A DNA stretch of 7,706 bases from Clostridia bacterium. GTDB taxonomy: Bacteria; Bacillota; Clostridia; Oscillospirales; Butyricicoccaceae. The notes beneath the pieces are model-generated. The model was not told where the DNA came from. It was given only the letters and a program-made list of their open reading frames with translations, and made no database searches. Position 1 is the first letter of the stretch; each line of letters starts with the position of its first letter. A program made the position numbers and the translations under genes. The stretch covers positions 1 to 7,706 of the forward strand of contig JAFQKM010000069.1 in the NCBI GenBank assembly GCA_017396925.1. Direction: 5' to 3'. Of this stretch, positions 1 through 6,128 are shown piece by piece.

Positions 1-20
1 GCCCGGGTTTGGATTTGCAT
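1..20 (-). CDS. Start of a leftward gene, cut by the window edge
   Basis: An ATG on the minus strand at 20-18 follows a full AAGGAGG ribosome site (35-29) with an 8-base gap, which is close to ideal. Six codons (Met-Gln-Ile-Gln-Thr-Arg) lie inside before the sequence ends. The product cannot be identified from this. It is divergent from the deacylase gene at 330, so the two may share control sequences. The call rests only on the ribosome site, the start codon and the non-coding character of the bases to its right. Confidence 0.5.
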
Positions 21-28
21 AGGATCTA

Positions 29-35
29 CCTCCTT
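29..35 (-). promoter_or_regulatory. Ribosome binding site of the leftward gene
   Basis: The minus strand reads AAGGAGG here, 8 bases before the ATG at 20-18. A small dyad (38-42 with 49-53, six-base loop) lies just upstream of it in the transcript and could form a short hairpin. The ribosome site is the main reason for calling a gene at the left edge. Confidence 0.55.
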
Positions 36-111
36 GATCGGCACGGGGGCCGACATCAGGCTGAAAATGAAAACATGGATTTTACGTTTTTTTCACAGGG
101 TTATCATAAGG

Positions 112-139
112 ATTATATATCAATGAAAGGACAAATCAA
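112..139 (-). promoter_or_regulatory. Possible promoter of the leftward gene, with a 10-base direct repeat
   Basis: On the minus strand TTGATT (139-134) and a perfect TATAAT (117-112) are 16 bases apart. The -35 match is mediocre and the region is AT-rich, so a chance match is possible. The plus-strand 10-mer ATCAATGAAA occurs twice, at 119-128 and 135-144 (16-base period), across the spacer and -35 box. That is a plausible regulator site. Confidence 0.35.
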
Positions 140-200
140 TGAAAAAACTATAAATAATTCGAATTTTTGTGGAGTTTGATGATTTTTCCAAGGCAGGATT

Positions 201-214
201 TGTCGCTTTCGACA
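201..214. promoter_or_regulatory. Small dyad upstream of the deacylase promoter
   Basis: TGTCG (201-205) and CGACA (210-214) form a perfect 5-base inverted repeat around CTTT. It ends 17 bases before the -35 box at 232, where an activator or repressor could bind. Short dyads of this kind also occur by chance, so this is a weak candidate. Confidence 0.22.
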
Positions 215-231
215 TTCTCACGGGAACGCGA

Positions 232-260
232 TTGCCAAATGACGAAGGAAAGTGTATAAT
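232..260 (+). promoter_or_regulatory. Sigma-A type promoter of the deacylase gene
   Basis: TTGCCA (232-237) and a perfect TATAAT (255-260) are separated by the ideal 17 bases. Transcription would begin near 267, giving a leader of about 63 bases before the ATG at 330. No terminator or riboswitch-like fold was seen in that leader, so the gene looks directly promoter-controlled. Confidence 0.75.
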
Positions 261-329
261 TTAAAAAGATGCAGCAATGTGATCCGTCTGTATTTCCGGT
301 TTGAAAAAATATAAAGGAGCTGACTTTTT

Positions 330-1925
330 ATGTATGATCTGCTGATCAAGAACGGTACCGTTGTCGACGGTACAGGTGCACCTCGTTTCAAGGCCGACGT
401 CGCTGTGGAAGGCGGCCTGATCGCCAGGATCGCCCCGGTCATCAACGAGCCTGCCAAGCGCATCCTCGACGCCAAGGGCCTGATCGTATCCCCCGGCTTC
501 ATCGATACCCACACCCATTCCGATATGATCCTCTTCAACCCCAAGACCACCGGCTATAACCATCTGGAAGACGGCGCCACCACCGAGCTGGCCGGCCAGT
601 GCGGCAGCCTTTCGGCCCCCTACTATGGCGAGTATAACCCCACCTGCGGCGTTTCCAAGGAAGAGTTCGCCAGGATCTGCGAGAGCTATACTTCCTTCTT
701 CCGGTATGCCGAGAGCATTCCCCACGGCCCCAATCAGGCCTACTTTGCAGGCCAGGGCCCCATCCGCGGCAAGGTCATGGGCTTCGGCGAAGGCACACCC
801 AACGAAGCGCAGCTCCAGCAGATGCGCGACCTGATGCAGGAAGCCATGGAGTGCGGCGCGCTGGGCTTCTCCACCGGTCTGGTTTATACCCCCTCGGTCT
901 TTGCCGGCACCGAAGAGCTGATCGAGATCGCCAAGGTCGCCCATAAGTATGGCGGCGTCTATACCACACACATCCGCGGCGAGGGCAACCAGCTGAAGGA
1001 ATCCATCGAAGAAGCGCTGGTCATCGGCCGCGCCAGCGGTATCCCCGTCAATATTTCCCACATCAAGGTCATCGGCCACCACAACGAGGGCAAGAGCCAG
1101 GAGATCATCGAATGGCTGGATGAAAACCGCAAGGCCGGCATGACCATCTGGGCCGACCAGTATCCCTTCACCGGCGGTTCGGCACCCCTGATCGCCCAGA
1201 TCCCCCCCAAGTATCTGACCGAAGGCAAGGAGATCGGCCTGCGCAAGCTGGTCGAGAGCGCCGAGCTGCGCCAGAAGGCCGAATGGTCGATCTTCAACGA
1301 GATCGACGAGTTCGAGAGCAATATCTTCTCGGCCGGTTATGAAGGCTGCCTGATCGCCGGCGCCTACAAGACACAGGAGCACCTGGGCAAGACCATCGCC
1401 CAGCTGGCCGAAGAGTGGGGCAAGGCGCCCTTTGATACCGTCGTCGAGCTGCTGGCGCAGAACGAAGGCATCGTTCAGGGCATCTACTTTGCCCAGAACC
1501 AGAGCGACCTGCTCAACTTCCTGGCACAGCCCTGGGTCATGGGCGGCTCCGACTGGTCGGACTATGCCGACATCATCGATCCCGAGACCCACGCCGGCGG
1601 CCATCCCAGAGCCATGGCCACACTGGTCCATCGCCTCGAGCTGGTTCGCGACAACGGCATCGAGAGCCTCGAGAGCGCCGTCCACCGCATCACCGGCCTG
1701 CCTGCCAAGGTCTATGACCTGCCCTCCATCGGCCTGCTGAAGGAAGGCATGGCTGCCGACATCACCGTCTTCGACTATGCCGCACTCAAGTGCAACGCCG
1801 ACTACGACTACCCCTACCGCCGCAACGAAGGCATCCACTACGTCATCGTCAACGGCGGTATCGCAGTCGAGAATGGTCGTTTTACAGGCCTGAAGAACGG
1901 CCGCGTCCTGCGTAAGGGCAAATGA
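330..1925 (+). CDS. N-acyl-D-amino-acid deacylase (D-aminoacylase), amidohydrolase family
   Basis: A 531-residue metal-dependent amidohydrolase that probably removes the acyl group from N-acyl-D-amino acids in the cytoplasm. No signal peptide is visible. The N-terminal beta-sandwich strand (YDLLIKNGTVVDGTG) leads into the HTHSD metal motif (His61, His63). Cys91 sits in a GQCGS segment, His214 in TTHIRGEG, His244 in NISHIK and Asp408 in GGSDWSDY. Their order matches the metal and catalytic residues known in D-aminoacylases, and the length is normal for the family. The C-terminal end closes the sandwich (GMAADITVFDY). The ATG at 330 is chosen because AAAGGAG (313-319) lies 10 bases upstream and family homology begins at once. 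The gene has its own promoter and terminator, so it is essentially a single unit. Substrate preference (neutral, D-Glu or D-Asp derivatives) cannot be read from the sequence, and a related hydrolase of the same superfamily, such as a dihydroorotase-like enzyme, is the main alternative. Confidence 0.9.
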   Translation: MYDLLIKNGTVVDGTGAPRFKADVAVEGGLIARIAPVINEPAKRILDAKGLIVSPGFIDTHTHSDMILFNPKTTGYNHLEDGATTELAGQCGSLSAPYYGEYNPTCGVSKEEFARICESYTSFFRYAESIPHGPNQAYFAGQGPIRGKVMGFGEGTPNEAQLQQMRDLMQEAMECGALGFSTGLVYTPSVFAGTEELIEIAKVAHKYGGVYTTHIRGEGNQLKESIEEALVIGRASGIPVNISHIKVIGHHNEGKSQEIIEWLDENRKAGMTIWADQYPFTGGSAPLIAQIPPKYLTEGKEIGLRKLVESAELRQKAEWSIFNEIDEFESNIFSAGYEGCLIAGAYKTQEHLGKTIAQLAEEWGKAPFDTVVELLAQNEGIVQGIYFAQNQSDLLNFLAQPWVMGGSDWSDYADIIDPETHAGGHPRAMATLVHRLELVRDNGIESLESAVHRITGLPAKVYDLPSIGLLKEGMAADITVFDYAALKCNADYDYPYRRNEGIHYVIVNGGIAVENGRFTGLKNGRVLRKGK

Positions 1926-1964
1926 TCGCAAATCGATCTGCGGAATAACACATAACAAAATCAT

Positions 1965-1993
1965 CGGGCGGCAGATCTCTGCCGCCCGTTTTT
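1965..1993 (+). terminator. Rho-independent terminator or attenuator between deacylase and GNAT genes
   Basis: An 11-base inverted repeat (1965-1975 with 1978-1988) of mostly GC pairs is followed by TTTTT (1989-1993). It begins 40 bases after the deacylase stop. The T tract directly touches the GNAT ribosome site (AAAGGAA, 1994-2000). Because no convincing promoter lies between the two genes, incomplete termination here may set GNAT expression. Confidence 0.85.
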
Positions 1994-2007
1994 AAAGGAA
2001 GATATTT

Positions 2008-2526
2008 ATGCGTGATTATTTTATGACCACCGCGCGGCTGGGCTTCGGCATCTGGACGGCAGATGACCTCGAGCCGGCCAAAGCCCTGTGGGGCGACCCG
2101 CAGGTATCGAAATACATCTGCGCCGCCGGCGTCTTTACCGAAGGGGAGATCGAGGCCCGTCTGGCGCTGGAGTGCGAAAACCACGCGCGCTATGGCGTGC
2201 AGTACTGGCCGGTCTTTGATCTTGCCACGGGCAGCCATGTGGGCTGCTGCGGCCTGCGCCCCGTTTCGGGTGAGGCCGACGTCTATGAGCTGGGCTTTCA
2301 TCTGAAACCCGATTTCTGGGGAAAGGGTCTGGCCGTCGAGGGGGCAAGGGCGGCCATCGCCTACGCAAAGGATACCCTCCATGCCCGGGAGCTGCGGGCC
2401 GGACACAACCCGAAGAATACAAACTCCCGCCATGTACTGGCCGATAAGCTGGGATTTGCCTTCACCGGCGAGGAATACTATCCGCCCACCGGCCTGATGC
2501 ACCCCAGCTATAAACTGGAACTGTAA
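2008..2526 (+). CDS. GNAT-family N-acetyltransferase (RimJ/RimL-like)
   Basis: A 172-residue cytoplasmic acyltransferase that would move an acetyl group from acetyl-CoA to an amine; the substrate is unknown. The layout follows the Acetyltransf_3 (RimJ/RimL) type: an N-terminal strand and helix with a W-x-DPxV segment, central strands (PVFDLATGSHVGCCGLRP), then YELGFHLKPDFWGKGLAVEGARAA. The last segment contains the CoA pyrophosphate-binding loop (residues about 104-109, WGKGLA) and the helix after it. The later N-x-x-S-x-x-V/L-x-x-KLGF segment (NSRHVLADKLGF) is also typical. AAAGGAA at 1994-2000, 7 bases upstream, supports the ATG at 2008 over the in-frame ATG at 2023. It lies downstream of the deacylase terminator with no clear promoter of its own, so it may depend on read-through. 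Roles in ribosomal-protein acetylation, drug or small-molecule detoxification are all possible. Confidence 0.85.
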   Translation: MRDYFMTTARLGFGIWTADDLEPAKALWGDPQVSKYICAAGVFTEGEIEARLALECENHARYGVQYWPVFDLATGSHVGCCGLRPVSGEADVYELGFHLKPDFWGKGLAVEGARAAIAYAKDTLHARELRAGHNPKNTNSRHVLADKLGFAFTGEEYYPPTGLMHPSYKLEL

Positions 2527-2530
2527 GAGA

Positions 2531-2566
2531 AAACCGCTGCCGGCATAAGGGCAGCGGTTTTTGTTT
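2531..2566 (+). terminator. Rho-independent terminator after the GNAT gene
   Basis: An 11-base perfect stem (2531-2541 with 2550-2560) around an eight-base loop is followed by TTGTTTT. It starts five bases after the TAA stop at 2524-2526. Confidence 0.88.
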
Positions 2567-2598
2567 TGGGCAGATCTATGCGAGGGGATGACTTTTCC

Positions 2599-2624
2599 GG
2601 ACCGCCCGGGAGGTCGGTCCCTAC
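2599..2624. repeat. Short hairpin repeat element ending in CCCTAC
   Basis: GGACCG (2599-2604) pairs with CGGTCC (2615-2620) around a GC-rich loop, followed by CTAC. The style resembles GC-rich hairpin elements that are scattered between genes in many gut Clostridia. It shares its CCCTAC end with the larger element at 2670-2742. Family membership is recalled, not searched. Confidence 0.5.
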
Positions 2625-2669
2625 GGCCATATACCGTTGAAAGGGTGGATTTTGTATGATGCCGGGCCG

Positions 2670-2742
2670 TGTAGGGGCGGCCATTGGCCGTCCGCAAGGC
2701 AAGCGTCTGTTTCCGGACGGACGAGCAATGCTCGCCCCTACA
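2670..2742. repeat. Nested inverted-repeat intergenic element, 73 bases
   Basis: Perfect 10-base ends (TGTAGGGGCG at 2670-2679 and CGCCCCTACA at 2733-2742) enclose three further inverted repeats: a small palindrome at 2679-2689, a 7-base pair of arms (2688-2694 with 2714-2720), and a hairpin at 2722-2734 (5-base arms, three-base loop). No reading frame fits it. It looks like a non-autonomous interspersed repeat, perhaps moved by a transposase elsewhere, or an RNA structural element. The rest of 2567-2820 shows no gene. Confidence 0.6.
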
Positions 2743-2783
2743 GGTGCGTTGACGGGAGATTGGTGGTGATCTAAGGCACCAAT

Positions 2784-2812
2784 ATCTTAAGTATATCTTA
2801 AAACAATCTTAA
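2784..2812 (+). promoter_or_regulatory. Three ATCTTAA direct repeats at 11-base spacing (activator site)
   Basis: ATCTTAA occurs exactly at 2784-2790, 2795-2801 and 2806-2812, each start 11 bases after the previous, so all three lie on one DNA face. The last ends 11 bases before the -35 box at 2824. OmpR/PhoB-family response regulators bind direct repeats spaced by one helical turn upstream of -35 boxes. The inference is that such a regulator activates this operon; no regulator or kinase gene of that type is in the window. Confidence 0.6.
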
Positions 2813-2823
2813 ACTTCACCCTG

Positions 2824-2852
2824 TTGACGCGGTGTGTATCCTGTGCTATAAC
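2824..2852 (+). promoter_or_regulatory. Extended -10 promoter of the GntR-ABC operon
   Basis: TTGACG (2824-2829) and TATAAC (2847-2852) are 17 bases apart, with TGC directly before the -10 box (2844-2846), which makes an extended -10 element. Transcription would begin near 2859, leaving a leader of about 75 bases before the TTG start at 2935. Confidence 0.8.
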
Positions 2853-2887
2853 TGTATTAGGACAACTCATACAGTTGAACATACAGT
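2850..2887. promoter_or_regulatory. Likely GntR autoregulatory operator over the transcription start
   Basis: AACTGTAT (2850-2857) and ATACAGTT (2869-2876) are perfect 8-base arms separated by 11 bases, spanning the end of the -10 box and the expected start site. A further half-site, CATACAGT, recurs at 2880-2887, 12 bases after the copy at 2868-2875. GntR proteins bind such dyads, and this position would block transcription. The link to the regulator encoded just downstream is inference. Confidence 0.6.
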
Positions 2888-2920
2888 GTAAAAACACAAG
2901 GTTATCACCCCAATTTCGAC

Positions 2921-2927
2921 AAGGAGG
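2921..2927 (+). promoter_or_regulatory. Ribosome binding site that fixes a TTG start for the GntR gene
   Basis: AAGGAGG lies 7 bases before a TTG codon at 2935-2937. The frame is open further upstream to an ATG at 2824, but that codon lies in the -35 box of the promoter, so it would not be in the transcript. The TTG is therefore the likely start. Confidence 0.75.
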
Positions 2928-2934
2928 TGGTTGT

Positions 2935-3303
2935 TTGATCGGGTTAAATTATCGCGACAGCCGTCCGATCTACGAACAGATCAAAGACAACTACAAGAAG
3001 CTGATCCTCTCGGGCGCCATCGCCCCCGATGAAAAGCTTCCCTCGGTGCGCGAGCTGGCCGCCCGGCTTGCCATCAACCCCAACACCATCCAGCGCGCCT
3101 ACCGCGAGCTGGAAACCGAAGGCATCATCTACACCGTGCCCGGCAAGGGCTGCTTTGCCGGCAAACCCCAGGAGGTCGACAAAGGACGTATGCAGCAGCT
3201 TTTAACAGATTTTGACAGGATGGTCGGCAAGCTGCTCCTTATGGGCATCACCAAGGAGGAGCTGCAGATGCGCATCGCACAGGAAGGAGGAGCAGAGGCA
3301 TGA
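2935..3303 (+). CDS. GntR-family transcriptional regulator, YtrA subfamily
   Basis: A 122-residue DNA-binding repressor starting at TTG 2935. The N-terminal winged helix-turn-helix is typical of GntR: PIYEQIKDNYKKLILSG (residues 11-27), LPSVRELAARLAINPNTIQRAYRELE (35-60) with the recognition helix near 49-60, then the wing (GIIYTVPGKGCF, 63-74). A helical tail of only about 45 residues follows. That short C-terminus marks the YtrA subfamily, which has no large ligand domain and usually represses an adjacent ABC transporter operon. The stop codon overlaps the next start (ATGA at 3300-3303), so it is translated together with the ABC ATPase. The dyad at 2850-2876 is its probable operator. What relieves repression is not shown; related systems respond to cell-envelope antibiotics or stress. 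Confidence 0.9.
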   Translation: MIGLNYRDSRPIYEQIKDNYKKLILSGAIAPDEKLPSVRELAARLAINPNTIQRAYRELETEGIIYTVPGKGCFAGKPQEVDKGRMQQLLTDFDRMVGKLLLMGITKEELQMRIAQEGGAEA

Positions 3304-4196
3304 TCAAAGTTGAAAATCTCGTCAAGACCTTCGATGGCTTCCGCGCCCTCGACGGCCTGAGCCTCAATGTGCCCAAGGGAGGCATCTATGGCCTGGTCGG
3401 CCCCAACGGCTAGGGCAAATCGACCGTCATCCGCCACATCACCGGCATCTACCGGCAGGACAGCGGCACGGTCACGGTCGACGGCCAGCCGGTTTATGAA
3501 AACACCGCCGTCAAGAGCCGCATCGCCTATATCTCCGACGATGTCTATGCCTTCCTTTCGGCCAATATTCGGGATATGCGCGACTTCTACCGCGGCATCT
3601 ATCCCCAGTTCGACATGGGCCGCTTCGAGGCCCTGCGCGAGGCCTTCCCGCTGGACGAGAAGAAGGCCATCCGCCATCTTTCCAAGGGCATGCAGAAGCA
3701 GGCGGCCTTCTGGCTGGCCATGTGCTGCCGCCCCGATTATCTGATCCTCGACGAGCCGGTCGACGGCCTCGACCCGGTCATGCGCCGCAGGGTATGGAGC
3801 ATCCTGATGGGCGATGTGGCCGACCACGGCACCACCGTGCTGGTCTCCTCCCACAACCTCCGCGAGCTGGAGGACGTCTGCGATCATGTGGGCATCATCG
3901 ACCACGGCAAGGTGCTGATCGAGCGTTCCCTCAGCGAACTGCAGGACAATATCGTCAAGCTGCAGGTGGTCTTCAAGCCGGAACAGGTCCAGGAGCTGCC
4001 CGGCATGGACATTCTGCACCGCAGCAGTTCCGGCCGCGTACACACCGTCATCGTCCGCGGCAGTCAGGCCGACATCACGGCAAAGATGGCCGCCATCGAT
4101 CCCCTCTTCTTCGATCTGCTGCCCCTGACGCTGGAAGAGATCTTTATTTACGAGTTAGGAGGTGCCGACTATGCTGTCAAGAACATTGTTCTTTGA
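3300..4196 (+). pseudogene. ABC transporter ATP-binding protein with an amber codon inside Walker A
   Basis: This is the ATPase subunit of a YtrB-like ABC exporter, 298 codon positions, which would power the permease that follows. The ATG at 3300 has AAGGAGG (3284-3290) 9 bases upstream and overlaps the GntR stop. The Walker A loop reads GPNG-stop-GKST: codon 38 (3411-3413) is TAG. Everything else is intact and in frame: ABC signature LSKGMQKQ (127-134), Walker B LILDEP (148-153), D-loop VDGLDP and switch His185 in SSHNLRELEDVCD. The Q-loop glutamine seems replaced (YISDD), as can occur in this subfamily. The missing residue is normally Ala, Ser or Cys, and TCG to TAG is one base change. Without read-through the product is a 37-residue stub. 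The rest stays open to 4196, with the next in-frame ATG only at 3576 and no good ribosome site before it, so a restart product would lack Walker A. A sequencing error or a suppressed amber codon would restore a normal protein. The family call is firm; the broken status is not. Confidence 0.85.
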
Positions 4197-6084
4197 TCCC
4201 ACCCTGGGCAAAAAGGGCCTCAAACGCACCATGCCCCTCTGGGTCACCCATTTTATCATCTGGGTCATGGCCATGCCGGTCATGCTGGCCAACGTCATCG
4301 GCGATAACTACCGCCACGCCGAGATGCTGGAGATCAGCGAATATGTCTACTACACCGTCTTTATCGGCGGCACGCTGATGGCCTGCTTCTTCTGCGCCGT
4401 CATTGCCGGCGTGCTCAACAACTATCTGATGAGCGCCCGCAGCACCAGCTTCTATCATTCCATGCCGGTGCGCCGCAGCACGGTTTTCTCCACCCATCTG
4501 ATCGTCACGCTGGGCAGCGTACTGATCCCGGCGGCGGTGGTCGGCCTGATGACCTGGCTGGTCGAGCTGGGCATGGGCGTCCGCGGCGGCGGCGTCTACA
4601 TCCTCAAGTGGTGGGGCATGTATGGGCTGATGTGCCTCTTCTTCACCGGCTTCGCCCTGCTGTGCATCCATGTCACCGGCCATGTGGCGGCCGCTCCCAT
4701 CATTTACGCCATCCTCAACTTCACGGCCGTGGCCGTCGAAGCGGTGGTGCGGTATATCCCCACCATGTTCTTCTACGGCGTCAACAACATCAGCGATCTG
4801 ACCTTTACATGGCTTTCGCCCATCTGGCATATCTACAGCGAATGCCGCCCGGTCACCCATTACGATTGGGTCAACGACACGCATATTGCCACCGCGCTGG
4901 AGTTTGAGGGCATCGGCTATCTGTTTGCCCTGGCCGCCGTCGGTATTGTGATGACCGGCCTTGCGTGGCTGCTCTACCGTATGCGCCACAGCGAGCACGC
5001 CGGCGAGTTTATCGCCATCCGTCCCCTGCGCCCCGTCTTCAAGTATTGCGTCACCCTGGGCTTTACCCTCATCCTCTCGATCGTCCTCTATGCCATTTCC
5101 TATATGGTGCGCTACGGCGAGGACGATCCCAGCGCCCTGTGGTTCACCGTCTGTATGCTGGTGGCGGCGGCCATCGGCTATTTCGGCTCGGAGATGCTGC
5201 TGAAAAAGAGCTTCCGCGTCTTTAAGAAGGGCCTGCCCGGCTTTGCCGTCTGCGCCCTGCTCATTCTGCTGGGCGGCGCCTCCCTGCAGTTCGACGTCTT
5301 CGGCATCGAGACCTATATTCCCAAGGCTGACGACATCGCCTATGTGGAGGTCAATGCCCACTATACCGATTATACCCTCAAGATCCTGCCCACCGACGCC
5401 GCCTTCCAGAGGGCCATCGAGCTGCATCAGCTGATCATCGCCAACGAGGCCGAGAACAAGGACATCTGGAATGCCCGCTATTCGGGCGGCCCCGTGGAGG
5501 ACTACAGCTGGAATACCACATGGATCAACTATGACTATTACCTGCAGGACGGCAGCAAGGTCGAGCGTGAATACCGCCTGCCGGCATGGAAGTACCGCGG
5601 CGACAATGCCTACCAGAATGTCGAAGATACCTTCGGCTACCACCGCCTGCTGACCGATCTGCACAACGATCAGGTGCTGGTGCGCCGCGCCTATTCGATC
5701 TTCTTCGACGACGCCCGCCTGTGGAACCTGCAGGACATCAATGTCCATCCCATCGACGGCTGGGACAAGGGCGAGCTGCGCTTCTCCAATGCCCTCTACG
5801 GCCAGCTGCGTGAGGCCGTCCGCATGGATATCGAAGCCGGCAATCTGCTGGAAGGCGACCGTTACCTCAAGTATGGCGCCACCGAGCCGATGCCGGTGGA
5901 GGAATGCTTCAGCCTGAGCATGGACTTTGTCCGCCCGAACGAAGACGGCTATGAGGACTACCGCTACCACTACTTCACGGTCACCCCCAAAGCGGTGCAC
6001 ACCTGGCTGCTGCTGGCCGACGAAAACAATTACGTCACCATCGAGCAGTATGAGCAGAGCATCGATGGCCGGGAGATCGGCTAA
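4171..6084 (+). CDS. ABC-2 type transporter permease with large C-terminal soluble domain
   Basis: A 637-residue membrane subunit, partner of the upstream ATPase. Nine hydrophobic segments are visible at about residues 22-43, 58-82, 106-133, 149-170, 176-198, 247-270, 290-313, 323-343 and 357-378. A soluble region follows from about 380 to the end, rich in Tyr, Asp and Trp and without Cys pairs. With an odd number of helices and a cytoplasmic N-terminus, that domain would lie outside the cell. It resembles the DUF6449-type tail seen on some clostridial ABC permeases; this is recalled, not searched. The ATG at 4171 is preferred over a GTG at 4162, because AGGAGG (4157-4162) is 8 bases before the ATG and overlaps the GTG. 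It overlaps the ATPase gene by 26 bases, which suggests coupling. The substrate is unknown; export of a peptide or lipid-like compound, or sensing of an envelope-active antibiotic, are plausible. If the ATPase is truly broken, this subunit has no energy source in the window. Confidence 0.85.
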   Translation: MLSRTLFFDPTLGKKGLKRTMPLWVTHFIIWVMAMPVMLANVIGDNYRHAEMLEISEYVYYTVFIGGTLMACFFCAVIAGVLNNYLMSARSTSFYHSMPVRRSTVFSTHLIVTLGSVLIPAAVVGLMTWLVELGMGVRGGGVYILKWWGMYGLMCLFFTGFALLCIHVTGHVAAAPIIYAILNFTAVAVEAVVRYIPTMFFYGVNNISDLTFTWLSPIWHIYSECRPVTHYDWVNDTHIATALEFEGIGYLFALAAVGIVMTGLAWLLYRMRHSEHAGEFIAIRPLRPVFKYCVTLGFTLILSIVLYAISYMVRYGEDDPSALWFTVCMLVAAAIGYFGSEMLLKKSFRVFKKGLPGFAVCALLILLGGASLQFDVFGIETYIPKADDIAYVEVNAHYTDYTLKILPTDAAFQRAIELHQLIIANEAENKDIWNARYSGGPVEDYSWNTTWINYDYYLQDGSKVEREYRLPAWKYRGDNAYQNVEDTFGYHRLLTDLHNDQVLVRRAYSIFFDDARLWNLQDINVHPIDGWDKGELRFSNALYGQLREAVRMDIEAGNLLEGDRYLKYGATEPMPVEECFSLSMDFVRPNEDGYEDYRYHYFTVTPKAVHTWLLLADENNYVTIEQYEQSIDGREIG

Positions 6085-6128
6085 ACCAACACTTTATCAT
6101 GCAGGGCATGACCGATGCTCAACCGCAT

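Noticed and set aside
266..329. A riboswitch in the deacylase leader
   Set aside because: The leader is only about 63 bases, AT-rich, with no conserved fold or terminator stem.
261..1964. Minus-strand open frame of 567 codons opposite the deacylase gene
   Set aside because: It is a mirror frame of a GC-rich gene; its translation is a run of Gly, Ala, Val, Leu and Asp with no domain motifs, while the plus strand encodes a clear amidohydrolase with promoter and ribosome site.
2784..2887. A CRISPR-like array made of the short repeats
   Set aside because: The units are 7-8 bases at 11-12 base spacing around a promoter, which is far too short for CRISPR repeats and spacers and fits protein-binding sites.
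3411..3413. Pyrrolysine or a programmed recoding signal at the amber codon
   Set aside because: Pyrrolysine is known mainly from methylamine methyltransferases and would be odd in a Walker A loop; no obvious structured element was noticed directly downstream. Kept only as a remote alternative.
3129..4043. Minus-strand open frame of 304 codons opposite the GntR and ATPase genes
   Set aside because: It crosses two well-supported plus-strand genes, has no family motifs and its composition is that of a mirror frame.
4177..6000. Minus-strand open frame of 607 codons opposite the permease
   Set aside because: It is a codon-bias shadow with His- and Asp-rich low-complexity translation; the plus strand has membrane segments, a ribosome site and operon context.
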